Shown: positions 1 to 8,961, numbered from the stretch's first letter. The stretch: 40,764 nucleotides of DNA from Actinomycetes bacterium (GCA_023432565.1 JAEYUL010000125.1:1-40764), one strand, 5' to 3'. Notes: a model not told the origin generated them from the letters alone. Numbers and translations: made by a program.

Positions 1-2033
1 TCGACCTGCACCGTGACCTTGACCTGCGAGCCCGCCTTGACCGACGGCGCCGAGACCCTCACCGACGGAACAACCTTGGCCACCTTCGTCGACACCGACG
101 TCGACGTCGCCTGACTGCCGTCGGCACCACGAGCGACCACACGCACCGACAACCGCGTGCCGATGTCCGCCTTGACCACCGTGTACGACGACGAGGTCGC
201 ACCCGCGATCGCCACCCCGTCACGCAACCACTGCACCGACGTGCTCACCGGCTCCGGCGACCACTGCCCACGCTGCACCCGCACCGTCCTGCCGAACGCG
301 ACCGTCCCCGAGATCGACGCCCGCGTCACGTTGCGCACCGGCACCGGCACGCTCACCTGCGCGGACGTCACCGACGTCGGCAACCACCCCGCACCACCGG
401 AGGCCGTGACCCGCACCGAGACCCGCGCCCCACCATCAGCAGCCTTCAGCGTGTACGACGACGACGTCGCACCACTGATCACCTTGCCGTCACGCAACCA
501 CTGCACCCTCGTCGTCACCGACGCCGGGTTCCACGTTCCGGCGCTCACGCGCAGGGTCGAGCCGACGCGCACCGTTCCGGACACGGTCGGGCGGGTCACG
601 TTCACCACCGCGAGGGGGAAGACGATGTCGGCCACGGTGGAGGGGACGGCGAGCTTCGCGCCGGCGACGTCAGTCGACAACGGCCTCGTGCTGCCGGCCC
701 AGAAGCCTTCGACGAAGGCCGCGTTGCGTGCGTTGACGTCGTGATGGGGCACGAGTCGCAGGGCGATGTCGACGGACTCGTCCGGCCACCCGATGAAGAA
801 CGTGCCGTCCTGCTCGACGCGGTGCCAGCCTCCGTAGGCCCACGCGCCCGTGGTGCGGTCGCGCTCGTAGCGGTGGATCTGGAGCGCGCCCGGCTCGTCG
901 GGGTCGAACGTGAAGCCCTCGGGTGCGACGACCCGCCCGCGCAGCCCGGGCCGCAGGTCCGGCCGCAGGACCACCTCGGTCGCGGAGGGCCGCACGAGGC
1001 GCGCCCTCGACCAGAGCGCCGCGACGTCGGTGGACAGGTCGTAGACGGGCAGGAGCGACTCGTCGGTGGCCAGCAGGCCGTCGTGCACCCGCCCTTGTGC
1101 GTCCTGGACCGTCAACCCGTAGCTCCGGCCGGCGTCGAGGTCCTCGATGTGGAACGTCCCGTCGCCCTTGAGCCACCGGGCGTCCTCATGGACTCCGTCC
1201 GGTCCGAGGAGCGCACCGACGAGGATGCCGTTGCCCTGCCAGCTCTGCCCGGGCGCGACGAGGCGCCCGGAGATGGAGCCGCGCAGGTTGACCTTGACCT
1301 TGAGCCCGGTCGCGGGGGTGCGCACCGGTGCCGCGACGCTCGTCCGGGACGTGAAGGTGCCGTCCGCGGAGTTCCACGCCCCCGTGAACAAGACCCGCGT
1401 CCGGTCGTTCAGCGTCAGGCGCGCGTCGACGCCCGTCGGCAGGCCGCCGATCACGAACGAGCGGTCGGCGCGCACGACACCGTAGACGTAGCGGACCGGC
1501 GAGGAGCCGACGACGACGTTGACCGTGAGTGCCGTCGGGTCACCCGTGTACCCGGACGGAAGCTCCAGCTGCCCGGCGACCTGCACCCCGAGGGAGGCGT
1601 TCCACACGAGACCGGTCGTGCCGGGCGCGATGATCGCGGCATCCCGGGGGTACAAGGTCGTCGTCCCTGACGCGGAGACGAAGCCGTCGAGCAGCCGGTG
1701 CTGGCCGTCGTGCAGGACGAGCACGTGGTCCCGGCCCTCGCGCAGGTCTCGGTCGACGGTGAACGTCCCGTCGGCCGCGACGTCGACGACCGTCGCCGGG
1801 AGAGTGGGCGACTGCACCCCGTTCCCCACGCCCGTGTACACGAGCAGCTCGACGCGGGGCGGCGCGGCAGCGGAGTAGGTGTACCCGGCGGGGAACACCA
1901 CGCGTCCCTTGATGGGCGCAGGGTCCGCGGCCTGCGCCGGGGCGACGAGCGCGGTGAGGGTCAGGACGAGCGCGGTGCCGAGCGCGAGAAGGGCTGGGCG
2001 CACGCGCGCGTAGGCAGTCGGGGCGGGGGTCAT
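1..2033 (-). CDS. Large secreted protein with repeated Ig-like domains (C-terminus outside window)
   Basis: About 677 codons are visible with no stop before the window edge, so the C-terminus is missing. The ATG at 2033 opens a Sec-type signal peptide: MTPAPTAYARVRPALL, then a hydrophobic core, then a likely APAQA cleavage site near residue 35. The middle holds several carboxypeptidase-regulatory or Ig-like beta modules with phrases such as DGTFTV, DGTFHI and DGTFFI. The tail seen here has two copies of an actinobacterial Ig-like repeat, with core VQWLRDG, then I-x-GATSSYT and a DxGxRxSVRV stretch. These repeats usually act as cell-surface spacers. No catalytic domain is visible. A TACGGT hexamer at 2091-2086 on the minus strand and GAGAGG just before the ATG fit a promoter and ribosome site. 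Function unknown. Confidence 0.8.
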   Translation of the reverse strand, partial: MTPAPTAYARVRPALLALGTALVLTLTALVAPAQAADPAPIKGRVVFPAGYTYSAAAPPRVELLVYTGVGNGVQSPTLPATVVDVAADGTFTVDRDLREGRDHVLVLHDGQHRLLDGFVSASGTTTLYPRDAAIIAPGTTGLVWNASLGVQVAGQLELPSGYTGDPTALTVNVVVGSSPVRYVYGVVRADRSFVIGGLPTGVDARLTLNDRTRVLFTGAWNSADGTFTSRTSVAAPVRTPATGLKVKVNLRGSISGRLVAPGQSWQGNGILVGALLGPDGVHEDARWLKGDGTFHIEDLDAGRSYGLTVQDAQGRVHDGLLATDESLLPVYDLSTDVAALWSRARLVRPSATEVVLRPDLRPGLRGRVVAPEGFTFDPDEPGALQIHRYERDRTTGAWAYGGWHRVEQDGTFFIGWPDESVDIALRLVPHHDVNARNAAFVEGFWAGSTRPLSTDVAGAKLAVPSTVADIVFPLAVVNVTRPTVSGTVRVGSTLRVSAGTWNPASVTTRVQWLRDGKVISGATSSSYTLKAADGGARVSVRVTASGGAGWLPTSVTSAQVSVPVPVRNVTRASISGTVAFGRTVRVQRGQWSPEPVSTSVQWLRDGVAIAGATSSSYTVVKADIGTRLSVRVVARGADGSQATSTSVSTKVAKVVPSVRVSAPSVKAGSQVKVTVQV

Positions 2034-2139
2034 TGCTGGCCTCTCGTCGACGACGGCTCGCGCCACGGGCGGCGCGAATGTCGGGACCGTACCGATTTGA
2101 CACTTGCGCCGGGAAGCGTGTGCCACATGTCGGGACGCC

Positions 2140-2191
2140 GTGACCTGGCTGTGTGCACGACGCGGGGCCCCGGGCCGGGCAGCCAGGTCAC
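2140..2191. other. 12-bp inverted repeat between divergent genes
   Basis: GTGACCTGGCTG (2140-2151) is the exact reverse complement of 2180-2191. The 28-nt loop contains GGGGCCCCGGG. It lies between the secreted-protein gene (minus) and trmB (plus). It could be a hairpin RNA, an operator or an old terminator; nothing decides between these. Confidence 0.5.
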
Positions 2192-2296
2192 GCCCGGCCC
2201 GCGGCGGACCGTCGCGGGCGCTCGGTGGCCCACCCGCAGGTGGTGCCCGCGAGCGACGAGACGAGCTGGTCGCGCGGGGTCCGTAGGCTGCTGGGC

Positions 2297-3031
2297 GTGA
2301 GCCAGCCGTCCGACGCGTTCCGCCACGAGGCCGCGCGCCCGCACGAGCCGCTGCGCACGTTCCACCCGCGCCGCGCCGCGCTCGGCCGGGACCGCACCGA
2401 CGCGCTCACCCGGCTGTTCCCGCGGTTCGGCTTCTCGGTGCACGACGAGCACGCCCCGTTCCCCCGCACGCCCGACGGCCTGCTCGACACCGTCGCGCTG
2501 TTCGGCCGGCGCGCGCCGCTCGTGCTCGAGATCGGTCCGGGCATGGGCGAGACGACCGCCGCGATGGCTCAGGCCGACCCGGACCGTGACTACCTCGCGG
2601 TCGAGGTGCACCTGCCGGGGCTGGCGAACCTGCTCCTGCTCGTCGAACGCCTGGGCCTGACGAACCTGCGCGTCGCGCACGGCGACGCGCTCGAGCTGGC
2701 CCGCCACGCGCTGGCGCCGGACAGCCTCGACGCGGTGCACGCGTTCTTCCCCGACCCCTGGCCCAAGGCCCGTCACCACAAGCGCCGGCTCGTCCAGCCG
2801 GAGCACGTCGCGCTGCTGCGCTCTCGCCTGCGCCCGGGTGGCACGTTGCACGTCGCGACCGACTGGGCTCCGTACGCCGAGCAGATGGTCGAGGTCCTCG
2901 CGGCCGACGAGGGCCTCGACTCCGCCGGTCCCGTCCCGCGTCCGGCGCACCGCCCGGTCACCAAGTTCGAGGCCCGCGCGATCGCGACGGGCCGCCCCTC
3001 CACCGACGTGATCGCGAGGCGCACGGCATGA
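2297..3031 (+). CDS. trmB: tRNA (guanine-N7-)-methyltransferase TrmB
   Basis: Cytosolic SAM-dependent enzyme that methylates G46 in the variable loop of tRNAs. The 244-residue product shows the SAM loop VLEIGPGMGE and the family signature FFPDPWPKARHHKRRL, followed by HVATDW. The C-terminal RPVTKFE motif is also typical of TrmB. The frame is open upstream to 2153, but I prefer the GTG at 2297. Homology begins right after it, and TAGGCT at 2284-2289 followed by 7 nt looks like the -10 of a leaderless message. The stop overlaps the next gene's start as ATGA at 3028-3031, which suggests translational coupling. Confidence 0.93.
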   Translation: MSQPSDAFRHEAARPHEPLRTFHPRRAALGRDRTDALTRLFPRFGFSVHDEHAPFPRTPDGLLDTVALFGRRAPLVLEIGPGMGETTAAMAQADPDRDYLAVEVHLPGLANLLLLVERLGLTNLRVAHGDALELARHALAPDSLDAVHAFFPDPWPKARHHKRRLVQPEHVALLRSRLRPGGTLHVATDWAPYAEQMVEVLAADEGLDSAGPVPRPAHRPVTKFEARAIATGRPSTDVIARRTA

Positions 3032-3897
3032 GCGAGCAGGACCCTGCGCAGGACGCGGCGTCGGACGGCAGCACGCAGTCCGGCACCCCGGCGACGGCCG
3101 ACCCCCGGCCGCGCTTCCGCCTCGGCATGGTGCCCGGGGTGAACCCGGACCGGTGGGCGCGGGTCTGGAAGGAGCGGATCCGGGACCACGTGCTCGAGCT
3201 CGTCCCCGTGGCCGCGGCGGACGCGGTGGCCGCGCTGCGGTCGGGCGACGTCGCGGCGAGCCTCCTGCGCCTGCCCGTCGACCGCGACGGCATCGACGCG
3301 ATCGCGATGTACACCGAGGCCACCGTCGTCGTCGTCGCGAAGGACCACCTGTTCACCGCCGCGGACGAGATCACCTCCGCAGACCTGGCCGACGAGACGC
3401 TCGTCGTGCCGGACGACGACGTGCTGCGCTGGTCCGACGCGCCCGGCGAGCGGTTCGCGGGTGCGGTCGCGACGACGAGCGACGCGGTGGACCTCGTCGC
3501 CGCGGGACACGCCGTGCTCGTCGCACCCCACTCCGTGGCGCGGCTGCACCTGCGCCGCGGCGTGACCACTCGCCCGGTGGTCGACGCCCCCGGCTCGGCG
3601 GTGGGTCTGGCCTGGCTCACGGCCGCCTACGACGAGCTCACCGAGGAGCTCATCGGCATCGTCCGCGGCCGCACGGCGAGCTCGTCCCGCGGACGGGGCA
3701 CCGCCGAGCAGTCACCCACGACGTCCCCGCGCAAGCCGACGACGACGTCGTCGGGCAAGGGCTCCGCCAGGGGTGGGGGCGCGTCGACGCCGTCCGGTCA
3801 GGGCGGGGGTCGACCGGGGGCGGGCGGGCGACGAGCCCCCGGTCCGCGCACGTCAGGCGGTCGCAAGCCAGGCTCGGGCAAGGGTCGCAAGCGCTGA
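3028..3897 (+). CDS. LysR-substrate-binding-domain protein without HTH, with basic tail
   Basis: The 289-residue product has no helix-turn-helix. After about 28 low-complexity residues, roughly residues 30-215 resemble the LysR effector-binding (periplasmic-binding-protein-like) fold: FRLGMVPGVNPDRW, then ALRSGDVAASLLRLPVD, then DAVDLVAAGHAVLVAP. The last 75 residues are Ser/Thr/Gly/Arg/Lys-rich and positively charged, so they may bind nucleic acid. It overlaps trmB by 4 nt and converges on a DUF5997 gene. I recall this LysR-like plus DUF5997 pairing from other actinobacteria. A ligand-sensing or adaptor role is inference. Confidence 0.75.
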   Translation: MSEQDPAQDAASDGSTQSGTPATADPRPRFRLGMVPGVNPDRWARVWKERIRDHVLELVPVAAADAVAALRSGDVAASLLRLPVDRDGIDAIAMYTEATVVVVAKDHLFTAADEITSADLADETLVVPDDDVLRWSDAPGERFAGAVATTSDAVDLVAAGHAVLVAPHSVARLHLRRGVTTRPVVDAPGSAVGLAWLTAAYDELTEELIGIVRGRTASSSRGRGTAEQSPTTSPRKPTTTSSGKGSARGGGASTPSGQGGGRPGAGGRRAPGPRTSGGRKPGSGKGRKR

Positions 3898-3926
3898 CCT
3901 GCCCGCCGCGGGCGAGCCGAGTGCGG

Positions 3927-4328
3927 TCAGGCCTTCTCGCGGCGCGCCTGCTCGGCCCGGCGGTCGGCCTCACGGGCCTCGAGGCGGCGCTCCTCGCGAC
4001 GCACCTCCTCGAACGTCTGCCGCTCGCGCACCAGCCACTGCGGAGGCTCCGCGATCAGCGCGTTGATCTCCTCGGTCGTCAGCGGGTCGGTGATCCCGGC
4101 ACGCGCCAGGCCCGACGTCGAGACCCGCAACCGCGCGGCGACGACGTTGCGCGGGTGCGGGCCGTTGCGGCGCAGGTCGGTCAGCCACTGCGGCGGGTTC
4201 TTCTGCAGCTCGGCGAGCTCGTCACGCGTCACCGTGCCGGTGCGGAACTCCTCGGGCGTCGCCGGCAGGTACACGTCGAGCTTCGCCGCCGCCGTCGACG
4301 GCTTCATCTCCTGCGTCTTCTTGGCCAC
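3927..4328 (-). CDS. DUF5997 family protein
   Basis: A 133-residue cytosolic protein that I recognise as DUF5997 from the repeated PPQWL motif (AELQKNPPQWLTDLRRNGPHP and IAEPPQWLVRERQ) and from MKPSTAAAKLDVYLPATPEEF. The last 30 residues are a charged Arg/Glu helix. Function unknown; the duplicated PPQWL halves suggest an internal repeat or a small DNA- or protein-binding module. The GTG at 4328 is preceded by TAGGGT (4340-4335) and 6 nt, the leaderless pattern. It converges on the LysR-domain gene, whose stop is only 29 nt away. Confidence 0.8.
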   Translation of the reverse strand: MAKKTQEMKPSTAAAKLDVYLPATPEEFRTGTVTRDELAELQKNPPQWLTDLRRNGPHPRNVVAARLRVSTSGLARAGITDPLTTEEINALIAEPPQWLVRERQTFEEVRREERRLEAREADRRAEQARREKA

Positions 4329-4370
4329 GCCGACACCCTACGCGGGAACGCGCAGGGTACCGGCGTCGGC

Positions 4371-4736
4371 TCAGTCGTCGGCGGAGTAGTGGGCGATCTT
4401 GCCGTCGAGCACGTCGAGCGCCGCGCGGATGCGCTCCGCCTGCTCCTCGAGCTCGGCGCGACGACGGCGCAGGAACGCCACGCGGTCGTCGTGGCCCGCC
4501 TCGGAGCGCAGCAGCTCGGTGAAGCGGCGCAGGTCGGAGATGCCCAGGCCGGCGTCCCGCAGGCACGTGACGATGCCGATCCAGGCGACGTCGTCCTCGT
4601 CGTACCTGCGCTGCCCACCGGCGGAGCGGCTGACAGGCCCGACGAGCCCTTCGCGCTCGTAGTAGCGCAGCGTGTCCAGGCTCAGGCCCGTGCGCTGCGC
4701 GGCCTCGCCCGGTGCGTACCCCGTCATGGGCGTCAT
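4371..4736 (-). CDS. MerR family transcriptional regulator
   Basis: The 121-residue protein has an N-terminal winged-helix MerR domain (APGEAAQRTGLSLDTLRYYE, then EGLVGPVSRSAGGQRRYDEDDVAWI). A long coiled dimerisation helix follows (RVAFLRRRRAELEEQAERI). No cysteine cluster for metal sensing is present, so it is probably of the BmrR/small-molecule type. The ATG at 4736 has a GGAAGGAG ribosome site about 9 nt upstream. A second ATG at 4727 is possible. It lies 67 nt downstream of the aldo/keto reductase on the same strand, and a MerR-type operator precedes that gene, so it probably regulates this two-gene operon and itself. Confidence 0.88.
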   Translation of the reverse strand: MTPMTGYAPGEAAQRTGLSLDTLRYYEREGLVGPVSRSAGGQRRYDEDDVAWIGIVTCLRDAGLGISDLRRFTELLRSEAGHDDRVAFLRRRRAELEEQAERIRAALDVLDGKIAHYSADD

Positions 4737-4803
4737 GCTTCCACTCCTTCCCGCTGCCCGAGGCCGGACGCCGGGGCCCGGCGCCGGGTGACCCGACCGG
4801 TCC

Positions 4804-5757
4804 TCAGACCGGCTCGTCGAGCCGAGCACGCGTCTCGGGCGCCAGGGCGAGGTCGCGTGCCGCCATCGCCTCGGTGAGCTGGCCGACCGAGCTGACCCCG
4901 AGGATCGGCGCGATCCCCTGGCCCAGCAGCCACGCGAGCACCACCTGGTTGCGGGTGGCCCCGAGCTCGTCGGCGACCTGCGCCAGGACCTCGAGACGGC
5001 GGTGCGTGCCGGGGTGGTCGTAGCCCGGCGACAGCGGGCGGTCGGGGCGCACGTACGCACCCGTGAGCAGCGGCGAGTACGCCCACACGTCGAGGCCCTC
5101 GGTGCGCGCGTGGTCGAGCTGGTCGCGCTCGGCGTGCACGTGGCCGCCCTCCGGCAGCGTCACACCCGGGCGCGGGACCACGTAGGAGTAGCGCAGCTGC
5201 ACCGCGGTCCACGGCTCGACTCCCTGCTCGCGCGCGATCGCGCGGGCCTGCTCGACGCGCCACGCGGCGTGGTTCGAGGCGCCGAGCCACCCCACCAGGC
5301 CGTCGGCGACGAGCGCCCCGAACGCTGCGACGGTCTCGGCGAGCGGCACCGAGCGGTCCTCGGCGTGCGCCCACAGCAGGTCGACCGACTCCAGGCCGAG
5401 CCGGTCGAGCGACGCGGCGAACCCGGTCGCGATCGCGTCGGCCGACAGGCCCTCCGCCGACGACGGCCACTCGTGCGGCACGAGGGGCTGGTGGCGCACC
5501 TTCGTCGCCAGGAGCACGCGTTCACGCATCCCGGGCCGCGCAGCGAACCAGCGGCCGAGCACGCGCTCGCTCTGCCCGCCGACTCCCGACGGGTCCTCCC
5601 AGAACGCGTAGCAGTTGGCGGTGTCGATCCAGCGTCCACCGAGGTCGACGAAGGCGTCGAGCAGCTCGAACGAGAGCGCGTCGTCGGCGCGCGTGCCGAA
5701 GTACATGGCGCCGAGCACGGGCTCGGAGGCGGGGGTGTGCGTCAGGTTCTGTTCCAT
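4804..5757 (-). CDS. Aldo/keto reductase
   Basis: A 317-residue NADPH-dependent oxidoreductase with the (beta/alpha)8 AKR fold. Visible catalytic features are the Asp/Tyr pair in WIDTANCYAFWED, the Lys in LLATKVRHQP and the His in DLLWAHAEDRS. Cofactor-site residues sit near GWLGASNHAAW and ILGVSSVGQL. The ATG at 5757 is chosen because it lies 7 nt after a -10-like CAGGCT and homology starts at PVLGAMYFGTRAD; the frame is open upstream to 5844 without homology. The substrate is probably a carbonyl or sugar-type aldehyde. Its control by the MerR protein encoded downstream suggests induction by a small toxic molecule. Confidence 0.9.
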   Translation of the reverse strand: MEQNLTHTPASEPVLGAMYFGTRADDALSFELLDAFVDLGGRWIDTANCYAFWEDPSGVGGQSERVLGRWFAARPGMRERVLLATKVRHQPLVPHEWPSSAEGLSADAIATGFAASLDRLGLESVDLLWAHAEDRSVPLAETVAAFGALVADGLVGWLGASNHAAWRVEQARAIAREQGVEPWTAVQLRYSYVVPRPGVTLPEGGHVHAERDQLDHARTEGLDVWAYSPLLTGAYVRPDRPLSPGYDHPGTHRRLEVLAQVADELGATRNQVVLAWLLGQGIAPILGVSSVGQLTEAMAARDLALAPETRARLDEPV

Positions 5758-5764
5758 GCCGACG

Positions 5765-5795
5765 AGCCTGCAACCTGGAGCGCGCTCCAGGTCAA
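5765..5795 (-). promoter_or_regulatory. MerR-type promoter and operator of the AKR-merR operon
   Basis: On the minus strand TTGACC (5795-5790) and CAGGCT (5770-5765) are 19 bp apart, the long spacer typical of MerR-activated promoters. A perfect 20-bp palindrome ACCTGGAGCGCGCTCCAGGT (5792-5773) overlaps the -35 end and fills the spacer. The -10 ends 7 nt before the ATG, so the transcript should be leaderless. Confidence 0.85.
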
Positions 5796-5822
5796 GCCCG
5801 GGCTCGGCTCGTCGTCGCAGGG

Positions 5823-5867
5823 ACGACGAACGCCCCTGCGCCACGGCGGGCGAGGGGCGTTCGTCGT
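5823..5867 (-). terminator. Rho-independent terminator of glgP
   Basis: Perfect 15-bp stem (5823-5837 with 5853-5867, arm ACGACGAACGCCCCT) around a 15-nt loop, starting 8 nt after the glgP stop. There is no T-run, which is common in very GC-rich genomes. Confidence 0.8.
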
Positions 5868-5874
5868 GGGTCGC

Positions 5875-8352
5875 TCAGGACTCCGGCAGGACCGGGTAGG
5901 TGTGCCAGATGCGGTCGATGTAGTCGCGCATCGAGCGGTCGGAGGAGAAGAACCCGCCGCGCGAGACGTTCAGCACCGCACGCCGCGTCCAGTCGTCGAC
6001 GTCCGCGTACGCGGCGTCGACGCGCGCCTGCGCGTCCACGTACGACTGGAAGTCCGCCAGCGCGAGGAAGCGGTCCTCGTTGAGCAGGTTGGACACCACC
6101 GGCTCGAACACCGCACGGTCGCCGCCCGAGAACGCGCCCGAGGCGATGAGGTCGAGCGCGTTGCGCAGGTCCTCGTTCGTCTCGTAGTACGCCGACGGGT
6201 GGTAGCCACGCTCGACGATCGCCGCGACCTCCGGCTCGGTGAGGCCGAACAGGAAGAAGTTCTCGTCGCCGACGAGCTCGCGGATCTCGACGTTCGCGCC
6301 GTCGTCCGTGCCGATCGTCAGGGCGCCGTTCAGCATGAACTTCATGTTGCCGGTGCCGGAGGCCTCCTTGCCCGCGAGCGAGATCTGCTCGGACAGGTCG
6401 GCCGCGGGGATGAGCGTCTCGGCGAGCGTCACGTTGTAGTTCGCCGGGAAGGCGATCCGCAGGCGGCCCTGCAGCGCCGGGTCGTCGTTGATCGTGCGGC
6501 CCACCGCGTTGATCAGGCCGATGATCTGCTTGGCCATCACGTAGCCCGGTGCGGCCTTCGCGCCGAAGGCGAACGTGCGCGGCGTGACGTCCTCGATGGC
6601 GAGCTTGCCGGTCGTGATCTTCTCGTAGAGCGACACGATGTGCAGGAGCTTGAGCGTCTGGCGCTTGTACTCGTGCAGTCGCTTGACCATGACGTCGAAC
6701 AGGGTGTCCGGGTCCACGACGATGCCGTCGCGCTCGGCGAGCACACCCGCGAGCCGGACCTTGTTCGCGTACTTGATCTCACGGAACCGGCGTCGGAACT
6801 CGGCGTCGTCGGCCAGCGGCTCGAGGCCCTTGAGCTGGTCGAGGTCCGTGATCCAGCCGTCGCCGATCGCCTCGGTGATCAGGCCCGACAGTCCCGGGTT
6901 CGAGAGCTTGAGGAACCGTCGCGGCGTGACGCCGTTGGTGACGTTCGTGAACTTGTCCGGCCAGTAGCCCGCGAAGTCGTCGAGCACCTTGTCCCGCAGG
7001 AGCTGGCTGTGCAGGGCCGCGACGCCGTTGACCTTGAACCCCGCGACGGTCGCCAGGTACGCCATGCGCACGGCACGGACCGGGTACTCGGCGATGATCG
7101 ACATGCGGCGCACGCGCAGCTCGTCGTGCGGGTAGGCGACGCGCAGCTCGGCGAGGAACTCGTCGTTGATGCGGTAGATGATCTCCAGGTGCCGCGGCAG
7201 CAGGCGGCCGAGCAGCTCGACGGGCCAGACCTCGAGCGCCTCGGGCAGCAGGGTGTGGCACGTGTACGCGAAGCACTGCTTCGTGACCGCCCACGCCTCG
7301 TCCCAGTCCCAGCCCTTCTCGTCGACGAGCACGCGCATCAGCTCGGGGACGGCGATCACCGGGTGGGTGTCGTTGAGCTGGAAGGTCACGCGCTCCGGCA
7401 GCCGGTGCAGGTCGAAGTCCGCGGGCAGCACCTGGTCGACGAAGTCCTTGATCGAGCACGCGACGAAGAAGTACTGCTGCTGCAGCCGCAGCTCCTTGCC
7501 CTGGGGCGTGGAGTCCTCCGGGTACAGGACCTTGGAGATGTTCTCGGCGAACGTCTGGGCGCGGACGGCCTCGGCGTAGTCGCCGGAGTTGAAGATCTCC
7601 AGGTCGAACGCGCGCGTCGCGCGAGCGCTCCACAGGCGCAGGGTGTTGACGCGCCCCTCGTCGTAGCCCGGGACCATGTAGTTGTAGGGGACGCCGAGCA
7701 CCGACCAGCCCGGGACCCAGCGGCGCCTCACGACGCCATCGTCGTCCTGGTACTGCTCGACGTGCCCGCCGAAGCCGACCTTGACCGCGGCCTCGGGGTG
7801 CGGGAACTCCCAGGGGGAGCCCAGTCGCAGCCAGTCGTCGGGCTTCTCGACCTGCCAGCCGTCGACGAAAGTCTGCTTGAAGATGCCGTACTCGTAGCGG
7901 ATGCCGTACCCGATCGAGGGCACGTTCATGGTCGCGAGCGAGTCGATGAAGCACGCCGCGAGCCGGCCGAGGCCGCCGTTGCCGAGGCCCGGCTCGATCT
8001 CGGCCTGCCGCAGCTCCTCGAGGTCGATGCCGAGGCTCGCCAGCCCCTCGGACACGATGTCCTCGAGGTCGGAGGCGAGCAGCGCGTTGTCGAGCTGGCG
8101 CCCCAGGAGGAACTCCGCCGAGAGGTAGGCGACCGACTTCGCCTGCAGCTTGGCCTGGCTGCGCAGCGTGGCCAGCCAGCGCGTCATGAGGTAGTGGCGC
8201 ACGGTGCGGGCCATCGCCAGGTACTTGTCGTTCACCGACGCGCGGTTCAGGTCCACGCCCTGCCCGAAGTTGAGCTCGCGCAGGAACTCCCGCACGAAGC
8301 CCTCGACGGTGTGCTCACGGGTCGCAATGGGGGGTGTCGTTTCAGCCGTCAC
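5875..8352 (-). CDS. glgP: Glycogen/maltodextrin phosphorylase
   Basis: An 825-residue PLP-dependent GT35 enzyme, full length for the family. It releases glucose 1-phosphate from alpha-1,4-glucans. Visible signatures are YLSAEFLLGRQL, the active-site loop EPGLGNGGLGRLAACFIDS, VTNGVTPRRF, MVKRLHEYKRQ and the PLP-site segment EASGTGNMKFMLNGALTIG, where the lysine is residue 671. It starts at GTG 8352. TACGGT (8364-8359) lies 6 nt before it, so the message is probably leaderless. It is monocistronic with a strong terminator. No glycogen synthesis or branching genes are in the window. Confidence 0.96.
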   Translation of the reverse strand: MTAETTPPIATREHTVEGFVREFLRELNFGQGVDLNRASVNDKYLAMARTVRHYLMTRWLATLRSQAKLQAKSVAYLSAEFLLGRQLDNALLASDLEDIVSEGLASLGIDLEELRQAEIEPGLGNGGLGRLAACFIDSLATMNVPSIGYGIRYEYGIFKQTFVDGWQVEKPDDWLRLGSPWEFPHPEAAVKVGFGGHVEQYQDDDGVVRRRWVPGWSVLGVPYNYMVPGYDEGRVNTLRLWSARATRAFDLEIFNSGDYAEAVRAQTFAENISKVLYPEDSTPQGKELRLQQQYFFVACSIKDFVDQVLPADFDLHRLPERVTFQLNDTHPVIAVPELMRVLVDEKGWDWDEAWAVTKQCFAYTCHTLLPEALEVWPVELLGRLLPRHLEIIYRINDEFLAELRVAYPHDELRVRRMSIIAEYPVRAVRMAYLATVAGFKVNGVAALHSQLLRDKVLDDFAGYWPDKFTNVTNGVTPRRFLKLSNPGLSGLITEAIGDGWITDLDQLKGLEPLADDAEFRRRFREIKYANKVRLAGVLAERDGIVVDPDTLFDVMVKRLHEYKRQTLKLLHIVSLYEKITTGKLAIEDVTPRTFAFGAKAAPGYVMAKQIIGLINAVGRTINDDPALQGRLRIAFPANYNVTLAETLIPAADLSEQISLAGKEASGTGNMKFMLNGALTIGTDDGANVEIRELVGDENFFLFGLTEPEVAAIVERGYHPSAYYETNEDLRNALDLIASGAFSGGDRAVFEPVVSNLLNEDRFLALADFQSYVDAQARVDAAYADVDDWTRRAVLNVSRGGFFSSDRSMRDYIDRIWHTYPVLPES

Positions 8353-8961
8353 ACGTCAACCGTAACCATGATGTGTGTCTGTGTGATGACGAAAGTCCTT
8401 GCGCATCTTGCGAAGATCCATGAACGCCGATGCAGATTCACCCGTCCTGGCGATACCAAACGGGGCATACCGCCCTCCGGGCGACGACGGCGGCATGTGC
8501 GACGCGACATGACCAGGCTTGACGGCGCCCGAAGGGCTGCGCAACGCCATGTACGGGACATGGCCGGATGGTGCCGCCGGGCCCCTGAGCACGGCTCCTG
8601 CCCCCCAGGTTCAGGGGCCCGCGATCCGCATGATCACGCGGATCTGTACCACGCGAGGCGGGCTCGGCGACCTCCGCGTGCAGGGTCGGCAGGAGGTGGA
8701 CAAGGCACGATCCTGACGCCCCGTCACCACCCCTCGGACCGAGTCGGCGCCTTCGACCTCCGGCGCCCGCGCCCACCCCGTGACGCACGGCGCGTGCGCG
8801 AGCGCGCGCGGCTCCGGCCGGACGTCAGGGACGCCGCGGGGGCACGACGTGCGCGGGCGCGCGACGAACCCGCTCGCGCGCCGGGCCCCGTTCACGGCGC
8901 GCGTTCGAGCGCGAGCACCTGCGCGCTGCGGGTGCGGTCGGCGGCAGGGCCTGGGAACGAC
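8353..8961. other. Gene-poor region upstream of glgP with several inverted repeats
   Basis: About 600 bp without a convincing gene. The first 100 bp are less GC-rich and hold the glgP promoter. A 21-codon minus ORF (ATG 8421, stop 8356) with a His-rich end lies just before the glgP start, but it has no ribosome site. Inverted repeats are GCCATGT (8546-8552 with 8558-8564), GGGCCCCTGA (8579-8588 with 8611-8620) and GATCCGC (8623-8629 with 8638-8644). They could be operators or a small structured RNA. From about 8700 on I see no further structure. Confidence 0.4.
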
